A stretch of DNA of 8,654 nucleotides from Nitrososphaerota archaeon (GCA_016871975.1 VHBM01000044.1:1-8654), one strand, 5' to 3'; positions 1 to 6,016 are shown, counted from the stretch's first letter. Translations and numbers: made by a program. The notes: generated by a model not told the origin, from the sequence alone.

Positions 1-884
1 GACCAGTCAAGCTTTAAAAACTTGGCAGAGTTTGCATTTTTTTCCGAAGGCAGCAAAATACATGGAATTACCTTAAAGCCTTGGGGTTTGAGCTCATCAA
101 CTATTCTTGTGACCTGTTTTTCTGAATGTATTACTTGAGTAATAAAACCTGTAGGTTCGGCATCAAGCTTTTTTCCAATTTTTTTAAAGTCTGGATTACT
201 TGGCAATGACAAAAAGAGTTCAATTTTTTTGTTAAAACCTAATTCATTGAGATGTTTTACAACCTGACTTGGAATGAGGCCAGAGTCTTTTGGACTATTA
301 GCTGATGCATCACCTTTCAATATGAGTATACCATTTAATTTCAAACGCACTGCGTCTGACACAAATTGTTCTAATGCAGTAAGGGTTCTGTCCCTGACAC
401 GAAGGCTGGTCGTTATCTCTATTTTTTTATTAAAATCTTTAATCGATGCTGCTAAAGTAAGTGGAGACACTCTAGGAATGCCAAGAACCGAGTCTGTGAT
501 GTGAATTCCATTGCAGCTTTTGCTGATATTGATTATTCGCTGTTTTATTTTGTCTAGTGCGCTTGAGACTGCCACAGATTCATTGATTGGCAGGTCATCA
601 AACTCGTCATGGTCTCCATAGATGTAGACCTTAGCGCCGTATGCCTCAAAGGACTGTGCAATGGCCTCAGCCTGTGCCCATGTCCGTGCATGTTCGACTT
701 TGGATAGCTTTTCGCCGATCGGTGCAAAGTCGTCAAAGAGGCAGATGTTATAGCCTGACTTTGGAGTTACCTCGTTTACTTCCGAGAAAGCCTGATCAAA
801 AAAACTAAGTGAACTTTGCGATTCCTCATGCGATACATTGCTTTGAGCTACTTTGGGTGGGTTTAACTCATATCGAAATGTCAT
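1..884 (-). CDS. methylenetetrahydrofolate reductase (MTHFR/MetF)-like protein, 3'-truncated by window edge
   Basis: The minus strand is open for 294 codons from ATG 884-882 to the window edge with no stop, so the C-terminus is missing. An in-frame TGA lies four codons upstream (896-894), so 884 is the first possible start. Residues about 118-294 read as an MTHFR TIM barrel. ITDSVLGIPRVSP (129-141) matches the family's 'D-S-P-L-G-x-P-R-x-S-P' strand, LRVRDRTLTAL (161-171) matches 'C-R-D-R-N', ILILKGD (186-192) ends in the Asp equivalent to E. coli MetF Asp120, and GFITQVI (246-252) carries the conserved T-Q. The family reduces 5,10-methylene- to 5-methyl-tetrahydrofolate with flavin, for methionine synthesis and C1 flow. 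Residues 1-100 are unusual: about 40 polar residues, then a beta-alpha-beta-like segment I do not recognise. The usual N-terminal catalytic Glu motif (E-x-x-P-P) is not evident. Family assignment is fairly secure; exact substrate is inferred. Confidence 0.8.
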   Translation of the reverse strand, partial: MTFRYELNPPKVAQSNVSHEESQSSLSFFDQAFSEVNEVTPKSGYNICLFDDFAPIGEKLSKVEHARTWAQAEAIAQSFEAYGAKVYIYGDHDEFDDLPINESVAVSSALDKIKQRIINISKSCNGIHITDSVLGIPRVSPLTLAASIKDFNKKIEITTSLRVRDRTLTALEQFVSDAVRLKLNGILILKGDASANSPKDSGLIPSQVVKHLNELGFNKKIELFLSLPSNPDFKKIGKKLDAEPTGFITQVIHSEKQVTRIVDELKPQGFKVIPCILLPSEKNANSAKFLKLDW

Positions 885-907
885 ATAGGCATTTCAAAAT
901 TACTTGG

Positions 908-913
908 TTAAAA
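908..913 (-). promoter_or_regulatory. TATA-like box of the MTHFR-like gene
   Basis: On the minus strand this reads TTTTAA inside GGTTTTAACC. Its centre is about 27 nt before ATG 884, the spacing expected for an archaeal leaderless transcript starting at or next to the start codon. No Shine-Dalgarno sequence precedes the ATG, which agrees with a leaderless mRNA. Confidence 0.5.
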
Positions 914-923
914 CCTTTAGAAA

Positions 924-931
924 GATAAAAT
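924..931 (+). promoter_or_regulatory. weak TATA-like element of the Nudix gene
   Basis: GATAAAAT lies about 32 nt before the Nudix ATG at 960, slightly further than the 27 nt seen at other genes here. No Shine-Dalgarno sequence is visible, so a leaderless or very short-leader transcript is inferred. The element shares the 75-bp divergent spacer with the TATA-like box of the minus-strand gene. Confidence 0.3.
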
Positions 932-959
932 CAATAACAAACGAATTTTATTACTATAT

Positions 960-1520
960 ATGGAACTTGGAAAACTCAAAGCCGCACTATCAAATAAAAT
1001 TTCTCCAGAAATATCTGATGATGGAAAAAATAAACTCGCATCTGTCATGATTGCAATCTATGGCACAGAGCCAAATATCATAATGACAGAAAAGTCAGAA
1101 ACAATGAACTCTCATGCAGGCGAGATTTCATTTCCTGGAGGAAAATTCGATAAAAAAGACAATGATCTATTAGATACAGCACTGCGTGAAACAAAAGAAG
1201 AGATTGGACTAGAGATTTCAAAAAACAAAGTAATTGGGCAGCTAAAGCCTGTAACCACACTTAATTCAGGATTTAAAATAATTCCATTTATTTCAATATT
1301 AGATAGCGTACCTAATCTTAGAGCAAATCATGAGGTAAAAACAATATTGCACATTCCAATGATTCCATTTCTAAAAACATTGGCCGATGATCCAAATCCA
1401 CATCACAAGTCGATTCAAGAGATGCACACATTTACTTTTGAAAATAAAATTATCTGGGGTGCTTCTGCAAGAATGTTAAAGCAGATTGTAGATTTGATGT
1501 CAAGTCAAAATTTGATTTAG
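960..1520 (+). CDS. Nudix hydrolase, CoA-diphosphatase (NudL/Pcd1) type
   Basis: This is a 186-residue single-domain Nudix protein. The Nudix helix spans about residues 61-84 and ends in R76-E77-T-K-E80-E81-I-G83, the metal-binding R-E-x-x-E-E-x-G core. Just before it, H52-A-G-E-I-S-F-P-G-G61 matches the motif of the CoA-pyrophosphatase subgroup (H-x-G-q-i-x-F-P-G-G). That subgroup hydrolyses CoA or acyl-CoA to 3'-phosphoadenosine 5'-phosphate and (acyl-)phosphopantetheine, and is thought to remove oxidised CoA. As usual in this subgroup, the early Glu of the Nudix consensus is replaced (Asp67/Asp69 lie nearby). There is no signal peptide, so it should be cytoplasmic. Length is typical for the family. 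It starts at the first ATG after an AT-rich spacer, divergent from the MTHFR-like gene. Nudix identity is firm; CoA specificity is inferred from the motif. Confidence 0.9.
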   Translation: MELGKLKAALSNKISPEISDDGKNKLASVMIAIYGTEPNIIMTEKSETMNSHAGEISFPGGKFDKKDNDLLDTALRETKEEIGLEISKNKVIGQLKPVTTLNSGFKIIPFISILDSVPNLRANHEVKTILHIPMIPFLKTLADDPNPHHKSIQEMHTFTFENKIIWGASARMLKQIVDLMSSQNLI

Positions 1521-1536
1521 AAAAATCTGAGATTCA

Positions 1537-1545
1537 TTTAAAAAG
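1537..1545 (+). promoter_or_regulatory. TATA box of the rpl39e-rpl31e operon
   Basis: TTTAAAAAG is centred at 1541, exactly 27 nt before the rpl39e ATG at 1568, the canonical spacing for a leaderless archaeal transcript. No Shine-Dalgarno sequence lies in front of rpl39e. The box sits 17 bp past the Nudix stop codon, so the ribosomal operon appears to have its own promoter. Confidence 0.65.
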
Positions 1546-1567
1546 AGCTTGGCGTGCCACAAGTTTC

Positions 1568-1726
1568 ATGGCAGCACGAAAACAAGGCCCACGAAAAACA
1601 CGATTAATGAAAAAGATAAAACAAGCATCTCCAGTTCCGGCCTGGGTTATTGTACGGACAAAAAGAACGGTGCGCACAAATCCAAAACGTAGAGCCTGGC
1701 GAAAAACAGATGTTGGAGTGGGGTAA
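1568..1726 (+). CDS. rpl39e: 50S ribosomal protein eL39 (L39e)
   Basis: This small gene encodes 52 residues, rich in Arg and Lys. Typical eL39 features are the basic N-terminus with K-Q-G-P-R-K-T-R (5-12), the central P-V-P-A-W-V-I-V-R-T (22-31), and the C-terminal N-P-K-R-R-x-W-R (38-45), which corresponds to the family's signature around N-x-x-R-R-x-W-R. Length matches the usual ~51 residues. eL39 lies in the large subunit beside the peptide exit tunnel, in the place bacteria fill with part of uL23; it occurs only in archaea and eukaryotes. The ATG follows a TATA box at the leaderless spacing. The stop codon TAA is directly followed by the TTG start of rpl31e, so the two genes must be co-transcribed and probably translationally coupled. 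Confidence 0.96.
   Translation: MAARKQGPRKTRLMKKIKQASPVPAWVIVRTKRTVRTNPKRRAWRKTDVGVG
1715..1720 (+). promoter_or_regulatory. ribosome binding site of rpl31e inside the end of rpl39e
   Basis: GGAGTG, continued by GGG, lies within the last codons of rpl39e and ends 6 nt before TTG 1727. It matches the archaeal Shine-Dalgarno core well. It supports TTG 1727 as the rpl31e start: no ATG exists near the expected N-terminus, and the next in-frame Met is residue 31. Confidence 0.65.
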
Positions 1727-2245
1727 TTGTCACAAGAACTAGAGCGTGTATACACGATAAACTTGGGAAAGGTGCTGCTTAGCCCAGACAATCAAAGGGC
1801 AAAACGGGCAATTAACATGGTTAGAGAATTTGCAAGGCATCACATGAAAACACAAGAAATCAAAATTGAAGACGAGCTTAATCAGATAATTTGGAATCGC
1901 GGAATACGACATCCGCCAAGAAAGATCCGAGTCAAGATGACAAAAACCGATGAGGGCCACATCATAGTTGCACCATACGAGGAAGTCGAGGAAAAACCAA
2001 AATCTGAAAAAGATTCAAAGAAAAAAGACAAAAAGGAAACAAAACCAAAAGAAGAGCTAGCGCCAAAAGAGGAAGCCAAAGAGCCAGAAGTTATAGCTGA
2101 AGTAAAAGAGGATGTAAAACCAAAGATACAAGAAAAAGAAATCACGCCAGAGAAAAAGCCTGTTAAAAAATCAAAAGAAGCAGCAGAAAAGAAACCTGCA
2201 GCTAAAAAAGAATCAAAACCAAAAAAGACTGCAAAAAAAGACTAG
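1727..2245 (+). CDS. rpl31e: 50S ribosomal protein eL31 (L31e) with long charged C-terminal tail
   Basis: Residues 1-84 are a complete eL31 core: E-R-V-Y-T-I-N-L (6-13), the helix with R-A-K-R-A-I-N (24-30), W56-N-R-G-I-R-H-P-P-R-K-I-R-V (56-69), and an end near V-A-P-Y-E. eL31 is a large-subunit protein at the tunnel exit rim, near eL39, whose gene directly precedes it. The start is TTG, adjoining the rpl39e stop and supported by a GGAGTG site. Archaeal eL31 is usually only about 80-100 residues. Here 172 residues are encoded because residues 85-172 form a low-complexity tail of Lys, Glu, Pro and Ala, acidic/basic mixed at first and strongly basic at the end (K-K-x-x-K-K repeats), resembling histone-H1-like tails. 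The tail is probably disordered. Other archaea often have eIF6 next; here a convergent gene follows after 2 bp. Confidence 0.95.
   Translation: MSQELERVYTINLGKVLLSPDNQRAKRAINMVREFARHHMKTQEIKIEDELNQIIWNRGIRHPPRKIRVKMTKTDEGHIIVAPYEEVEEKPKSEKDSKKKDKKETKPKEELAPKEEAKEPEVIAEVKEDVKPKIQEKEITPEKKPVKKSKEAAEKKPAAKKESKPKKTAKKD
2204..2239 (-). terminator. candidate oligo-T terminator of the FtsZ-like gene, embedded in the rpl31e tail codons
   Basis: Read on the minus strand, the DNA just past the stop of the FtsZ-like gene has T7 (2239-2233), T6 (2226-2221) and T6 (2209-2204). Archaeal RNA polymerase terminates at such oligo-T runs without needing a hairpin. The runs come from Lys codons of rpl31e on the other strand. 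Only 2 bp separate the genes, so any terminator has to lie within the opposing gene. Function is inferred. Confidence 0.45.
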
Positions 2246-2247
2246 CT

Positions 2248-3192
2248 TTATTCTAATTGATATAAATTCAACTCGCAGCTAATGCTGCAGTCTGGATTCT
2301 GCCAGTCAAGTACATGATCGCCTGGTATCATACCTAACGGATCATATCTGTCAAAGCGTGTCTCGCCCTGAATGGTTGACAGCATTATGACATTTGATTT
2401 CTCAGAAGAGCTTGTTGATACGCCAACCTGTGTGGTATCATCTCCAAAGACTTTGCTTGAAATGTTTGTAATCGAGTTTAGTGTTCCAACTGTAACGTCG
2501 CTTCCAAGAACATACAAAATAGATCTCTTTACGCTGCTTGGTGGTGCGTCCTCATATAACATCTTGATTGACTCTCGTAGTGATACTTCGACATCGCCGG
2601 CTTTGCTTGTAGACAAGATGTTTGTTCCTTCTGAAAGAGATGATGATTTTAACGAATTAATTACATGGAGTATTGCAGAGTTGGCAATCTCATAGCATGC
2701 TTTTTGTGTCAGGTCTGGATTGCAGTCAAGAAGCGCATCATTATCAACTACAATGCATGTAGAGTCTTCGCGTAATCGCTTTAGTGAAACTCCTGCGTTA
2801 AAGATTCTGTCTTTTTCAAACTTGAATGGCATGATTGCAAAAGAGATCATTTCTTTTCCTGACTCTTTGCATATGTGAGAAACAATTGGCGCAATGGCAG
2901 AACCTGCCTTTCCTGCCAAGTTTGCTACAAGAACTATAGAAGAATAATTTGAAATCTTTGATTTTATCTCAGAAGCGACCTTGTCTGCATAGCCTCTTAT
3001 CAGGTATGTTGAGGGATTTACAATAGAGCCTGTATTTACCGAAATTGTACTACACTCATGTTTGAGGTCATGTTTATCATGGCTAATTAGAAGGCAGTCG
3101 GCATCAAGGTTTTTGTGGGCATCTATGGCCAGTTTTGAGCCTGCGCCGCCTAGTCCTATTACCAAAGTAGGCTGTGAGAGTTGAAAGGCCAT
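2248..3192 (-). CDS. divergent FtsZ/tubulin-superfamily protein (thaumarchaeal FtsZ-like)
   Basis: This 314-residue protein has an FtsZ/tubulin GTPase layout. V-I-G-L-G-G-A-G (11-18) is the T1 nucleotide loop. The region 87-110 aligns with the T4 'GGGTGTG-AAPV-IAEIAKE' stretch, and P122-F-K-F-E-K-D-R (122-129) with 'PFxFEGxxR'. C-I-V-V-D-N-D-A-L-L (146-155) aligns with the 'LIVIPNDRLL' strand. Two key loops are degenerate: T4 reads A-G-K-A-G-S-A (93-99) instead of G-G-G-T-G-T-G, and the T7 catalytic N-x-D-x-x-D aligns with T195-S-K-A-G-D200, retaining only the last Asp. It is shorter than typical FtsZ (350-400). No transmembrane segment or signal peptide is seen. In thaumarchaea, division is attributed to the ESCRT/Cdv system, so the role is unknown; weak or no GTP hydrolysis is inferred. 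It starts at ATG 3192 after an AAAGGAG site. It is convergent with rpl31e and downstream of the methylthiotransferase gene. Confidence 0.85.
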   Translation of the reverse strand: MAFQLSQPTLVIGLGGAGSKLAIDAHKNLDADCLLISHDKHDLKHECSTISVNTGSIVNPSTYLIRGYADKVASEIKSKISNYSSIVLVANLAGKAGSAIAPIVSHICKESGKEMISFAIMPFKFEKDRIFNAGVSLKRLREDSTCIVVDNDALLDCNPDLTQKACYEIANSAILHVINSLKSSSLSEGTNILSTSKAGDVEVSLRESIKMLYEDAPPSSVKRSILYVLGSDVTVGTLNSITNISSKVFGDDTTQVGVSTSSSEKSNVIMLSTIQGETRFDRYDPLGMIPGDHVLDWQNPDCSISCELNLYQLE

Positions 3193-3198
3193 TTGAAA

Positions 3199-3205
3199 CT
3201 CCTTT
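3199..3205 (-). promoter_or_regulatory. Shine-Dalgarno site of the FtsZ-like gene
   Basis: On the minus strand AAAGGAG lies 6 nt upstream of ATG 3192, good Shine-Dalgarno spacing. It fixes the start codon and suggests a transcript with a leader, unlike the other monocistronic starts in this window. Confidence 0.6.
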
Positions 3206-3216
3206 GCAAAATATGA

Positions 3217-3244
3217 TAAAAAACCTTCTTACGTAGTTTTAATC
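3217..3244 (-). promoter_or_regulatory. possible promoter of the FtsZ-like gene (two TATA-like candidates)
   Basis: The minus strand holds two AT-rich elements. TTTTTTA (3223-3217) is centred 28 nt before ATG 3192 and would give a leaderless RNA. ATTAAAA (about 3244-3238) would place the start of transcription near 3213 and give a short leader containing the AAAGGAG site. The second fits the Shine-Dalgarno site better. Read-through from the upstream methylthiotransferase gene is also possible. Confidence 0.3.
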
Positions 3245-3257
3245 AAATTACCGATCT

Positions 3258-3264
3258 AAAAAAA
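3258..3264 (-). terminator. oligo-T terminator after the methylthiotransferase gene
   Basis: On the minus strand a run of seven T directly follows the TAA stop (3267-3265) of the methylthiotransferase gene. It fits an archaeal oligo-T termination signal and would separate this gene from the FtsZ-like gene 72 bp downstream. There is no clear hairpin. Confidence 0.4.
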
Positions 3265-4533
3265 TTAACTTGCGATCGCACCGATCAAGCTGTGAGTCGT
3301 GACATCTGTTATCTCAATCTGTTCTTTTTGTCCAATTTTTACTGGCCTTGCAACCAAAACTGATTTGTAGGCAAAGTTTCTGCCTTTGATTTTGCCATCT
3401 GACATTTCATCAAATAGTACTTGACCTTTCCATCCAAGCCATCTTTTGTTGTTCTCAAGTGATATTTTGTTTGCCAAATCAAAGATTATCTTGCTTCTGC
3501 GCTTGACTTCGGCCACATCTATCTGGTCTAGTTTCGCTGCGCTAGTTCCTGGCCTCTGGCTATACTTTGAGATATTGACAATGTCGGGTCTTGTCTCCTC
3601 TAACAAATTCACAGTTTCTTCAAAGTCTTGCCTTGTCTCTGTTGGAAAGCCAACTATAATGTCTGTAGAAATGGTAAATTCTGGAAATTTACTTCTAAAC
3701 CTCTTTACAATATCTCTAAAGGTTTCTGCCGTATGGCCACGCTTCATGTCATGTAATACTTTGTTGCTTCCAGACTGTACAGGAACATGCAAAAATTTGA
3801 AGACTTTGTCATTTTCAAATGATTTGAGCAGCCCTTCTCTAATGCGTGGCATATACATTGGGTTCATCATGCCAACTCTAATCATAAAGTCCTCTGGAAT
3901 CTCTGCCACATTATCAACAAGTGTTGGAAGATCAGTACCAATGTCTAGTCCATAGCATCCATTGTCAGTTGATGTAAGCCATACCTCTTTACAACCATCA
4001 GATATTTCGTTTTTTACCTGTCTTACAATGTCGCCTATTCTGTAACTTGTCAGGTCTCCTTTTGATAGCTTTGTCTGGCAGAACGTACATTCACTCATAC
4101 AGCCGCTTGCAATCTCTACAATTCCAATGGCTGGATTTAGGCGAATCTTTGGCAGCCCTACTTTGGATAGATCTGTATCTGCAAGCTCTACTTTTCTGTG
4201 TCCATTTAGAGTTGAGTTGATGACCTCAAGTGTCTTTCCAAGAGAGTTTGGGCCCATGAGGCTTGCTTTATCTGAGAGTCTCTCAACTGTCTCTTTTTCT
4301 GCCTTTGGAAGACAACCTGCTACGACAAGTGGCTTTGTTCCTAGTTTTTTTATTCGGTGAACCATCTTGTTTGCAGTAGCGTCCTTTACAGAGCATGTTA
4401 CAATCAGGTTCAGGTCTGACTCTTTGGGGTTATTTGCCAATGTATGGCCTCCATTGACTAGGAGTCCTGCAATCATCTCCGAGTCTGCAAAACTTGCAGA
4501 ACAGCCATATGCTTCAAGCCAGATTTTTGCCAT
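3265..4533 (-). CDS. tRNA N6-threonylcarbamoyladenosine (t6A37) methylthiotransferase, archaeal e-MtaB/CDKAL1 type
   Basis: This 422-residue radical-SAM enzyme probably converts t6A to ms2t6A at position 37 of ANN-decoding tRNAs. Three domains are visible. Residues 1 to about 105 are the UPF0004/methylthiotransferase N-domain with auxiliary 4Fe-4S cysteines C11, C47 and C74. Residues about 135-350 are the radical-SAM barrel with C145-x3-C149-x2-C152. Residues about 362-420 are a TRAM RNA-binding domain. The segment T-D-N-G-C-Y-G-L-D-I-G-T-D-L-P (189-203) resembles the matching CDKAL1/e-MtaB loop ('edtGaYGrDigtnLP') rather than bacterial MiaB. H249-V-P-V-Q-S-G-S (249-256) and T-D-I-I-V-G-F-P-T-E-T (290-300) are family landmarks. 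Length is typical, and all six cluster cysteines are present, so it should be active. It starts at ATG 4533, 9 nt after the fumarase stop and without a clear Shine-Dalgarno site, so it is probably the second gene of that operon. Confidence 0.93.
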   Translation of the reverse strand: MAKIWLEAYGCSASFADSEMIAGLLVNGGHTLANNPKESDLNLIVTCSVKDATANKMVHRIKKLGTKPLVVAGCLPKAEKETVERLSDKASLMGPNSLGKTLEVINSTLNGHRKVELADTDLSKVGLPKIRLNPAIGIVEIASGCMSECTFCQTKLSKGDLTSYRIGDIVRQVKNEISDGCKEVWLTSTDNGCYGLDIGTDLPTLVDNVAEIPEDFMIRVGMMNPMYMPRIREGLLKSFENDKVFKFLHVPVQSGSNKVLHDMKRGHTAETFRDIVKRFRSKFPEFTISTDIIVGFPTETRQDFEETVNLLEETRPDIVNISKYSQRPGTSAAKLDQIDVAEVKRRSKIIFDLANKISLENNKRWLGWKGQVLFDEMSDGKIKGRNFAYKSVLVARPVKIGQKEQIEITDVTTHSLIGAIAS

Positions 4534-4542
4534 TTTGAAAAT

Positions 4543-5904
4543 CTATCTTAGAAGTGAATCTATTTCTTTGCTAGAAAGTAATTTCTTTGATATGACAAGC
4601 TCTCGTATTGTCTTGCCTGTCTTTAATGACTCTTTGAATAGCTCAGCCGATTTTTGGTATCCAATTTTTGGTGAAAGTAAAGTCACAATGACTGGACTGT
4701 TCTCAATGTATTGCTGAAGCTTCTTTTTGTTTGCACCAAGGCCATCAATTAGGTTTGCAGAAAATATTGGAACAAAGTTGTTTAGCATGTCTGTTGACTC
4801 TAAAACACATTTTAGCATTCCAGGAAGCATTACATTTAGCTCAAACTGACCTGCTTGGGCTGCATGTGCTACTGCAGTATCGTTTCCTATTATGTTAAAG
4901 CAAATCATGTTCATGCATTCGGCAAGTGATGGGTTTACTTTGCCAGGCATTATAGAAGAGCCTGCATGTACTGCAGGAATCTCTATCTCTGATAATCCAG
5001 CAATTGGTCCTGACGCCATCAACCTAATGTCGTTTGCAAGCTTGTTGAGCTCAAGTGCAAGGTTTCTCAGAGCAGATGAAATGTTTGCAACAGCAAACTT
5101 GCTTTGCAAAGCATGTTGCATGTCTTTTTCTGGCTTTAGAGGAAGCTTTGAGATTTTTGCAAGCTCTGCTATTGCAGCATTTCTGTATCCGCGTGGAGTG
5201 TTTGCGCCAGTTCCAACTGCAGTTCCACCCAATGCAACAAACTCTAATTCTTTTTGTGCAAGCAAGATTGCATTTTTTGCTTTACTAATTGATGTTGCGT
5301 ATGCTGCAAACTCGCTGCCTAGAATTACTGGCAGTGCATCCATGAGATGAGTTCTTCCAATTTTTTTAAATGTTGCAAACTGTTTTGCCTTTTTACTTAA
5401 TGATTTTATCAAACCATCAATTGCTGGAATTGTATCTTTGAGACTAGACAAAATTGCAACATGCATCGCAGTTGGAAATGTATCGTTGCTTGACTGTGAC
5501 ATGTTGACATGATCATTTGGATGTAAGAATTCGTACTGTCCTTTTCTTTTATGCAAAATCTCAAGTGCTACGTTTGCAATGACCTCGTTTGCATTCATGT
5601 TAAAGGCAGTACCAGCTCCTGAGTTTATTGCATCAACTACAAACTGATCATGAAATTTACCTGCAAGAATTTTATCACATGCAGAAATTATTGTAGTGCC
5701 TAGTTTTTTGTCAATTGCACGTGCTTTGATATTTGCTACTGCAGCTGAGCGTTTTATCATGACAAATGCTGTTATCAAATTTGCATGAGCTGGTCTTCCA
5801 GTAACATGATATTGTTTCTGAGCTCTTGCTGTAAATGGACCATAGTAGGCAGTGGCAGGAATCTTTACATTTCCCAAAGAATCTTTGTCAGTTCTATATT
5901 TCAA
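4543..5904 (-). CDS. fumC: class II fumarase/aspartase superfamily lyase, probably fumarate hydratase
   Basis: The 453-residue protein aligns along its whole length with FumC/AspA homotetrameric lyases. Landmarks are G96-A-G-T99 with N-M-N-A-N-E, H128-P-N-D-H-V-N-M-S-Q-S-S-N140-D, G183-R-T185-H186, and the signature loop G315-S-S-I-M-P-G-K322-V-N324. S138-S139-N140 and H186 agree with fumarase; E. coli aspartase has S-T-N and Gln at the His position. However, A-G-T near 98, L-H-P-N-D-H-V-N-M and A314 before G-S-S are more aspartase-like, and Bacillus aspartases also keep the His. Reversible hydration of fumarate to malate in the TCA reactions is preferred; aspartate ammonia-lyase is the alternative. 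The start is TTG 5904: an in-frame TAA lies five codons upstream, and the N-terminus K-Y-R-T-D-K-D-S-L-G matches the family start. No Shine-Dalgarno site is seen. It is divergent from nirK and followed closely by the methylthiotransferase gene. Confidence 0.88.
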   Translation of the reverse strand: MKYRTDKDSLGNVKIPATAYYGPFTARAQKQYHVTGRPAHANLITAFVMIKRSAAVANIKARAIDKKLGTTIISACDKILAGKFHDQFVVDAINSGAGTAFNMNANEVIANVALEILHKRKGQYEFLHPNDHVNMSQSSNDTFPTAMHVAILSSLKDTIPAIDGLIKSLSKKAKQFATFKKIGRTHLMDALPVILGSEFAAYATSISKAKNAILLAQKELEFVALGGTAVGTGANTPRGYRNAAIAELAKISKLPLKPEKDMQHALQSKFAVANISSALRNLALELNKLANDIRLMASGPIAGLSEIEIPAVHAGSSIMPGKVNPSLAECMNMICFNIIGNDTAVAHAAQAGQFELNVMLPGMLKCVLESTDMLNNFVPIFSANLIDGLGANKKKLQQYIENSPVIVTLLSPKIGYQKSAELFKESLKTGKTIRELVISKKLLSSKEIDSLLR

Positions 5905-5986
5905 ATCAAAATCAGGTTAGAAGTGCTACTATTCATTCTTTTTTCACACAAGTTTTGAATATCGACTCTGATTCTAAAAGCAATTA

Positions 5987-5994
5987 TTATATAT
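5987..5994 (+). promoter_or_regulatory. TATA box of nirK
   Basis: TTATATAT is centred about 27 nt before the nirK ATG at 6017, the best archaeal TATA match in the window at the exact leaderless distance. No Shine-Dalgarno site precedes the ATG. A strong promoter would agree with the high nirK expression reported for marine ammonia-oxidising archaea. The other half of this 112-bp spacer, towards the fumarase, shows no equally clear TATA box. Confidence 0.7.
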
Positions 5995-6016
5995 CAAGAG
6001 TTTTGGATCGATCGCA

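Noticed and set aside
274..504. Plus-strand open frame of 76 codons
   Set aside because: It lies wholly opposite the MTHFR-like frame, whose translation carries clear family motifs here. No promoter or ribosome site supports it.
554..736. Minus-strand open frame of 60 codons rich in His, Ser and Met
   Set aside because: It is an out-of-frame shadow of the MTHFR-like gene on the same strand and has no recognisable composition or start signal.
1979..2245. Possible simple-sequence repeat or frameshift artefact in the Lys-rich end of rpl31e
   Set aside because: The frame stays open for 88 codons with varied Lys/Glu/Pro/Ala codons and no exact tandem unit, so a real low-complexity tail is the better reading.
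3271..3280. TGCGATCGCA, a 10-bp palindrome containing the cyanobacterial HIP1 octamer
   Set aside because: It encodes the last residues of the methylthiotransferase and occurs only once in full here. Nothing else suggests a cyanobacterial origin, so chance is likely.
3446..3955. Plus-strand frame of 169 codons opposite the methylthiotransferase
   Set aside because: It is the antisense of a gene with complete radical-SAM and TRAM features. Its translation is hydrophobic and serine-rich, as expected from the complement of such codons.
4892..5350. Plus-strand frame of 152 codons opposite the fumarase, plus other overlapping plus-strand frames in 4367-5288
   Set aside because: The fumarase is continuous and conserved across this region. 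These are antisense shadows without start signals.
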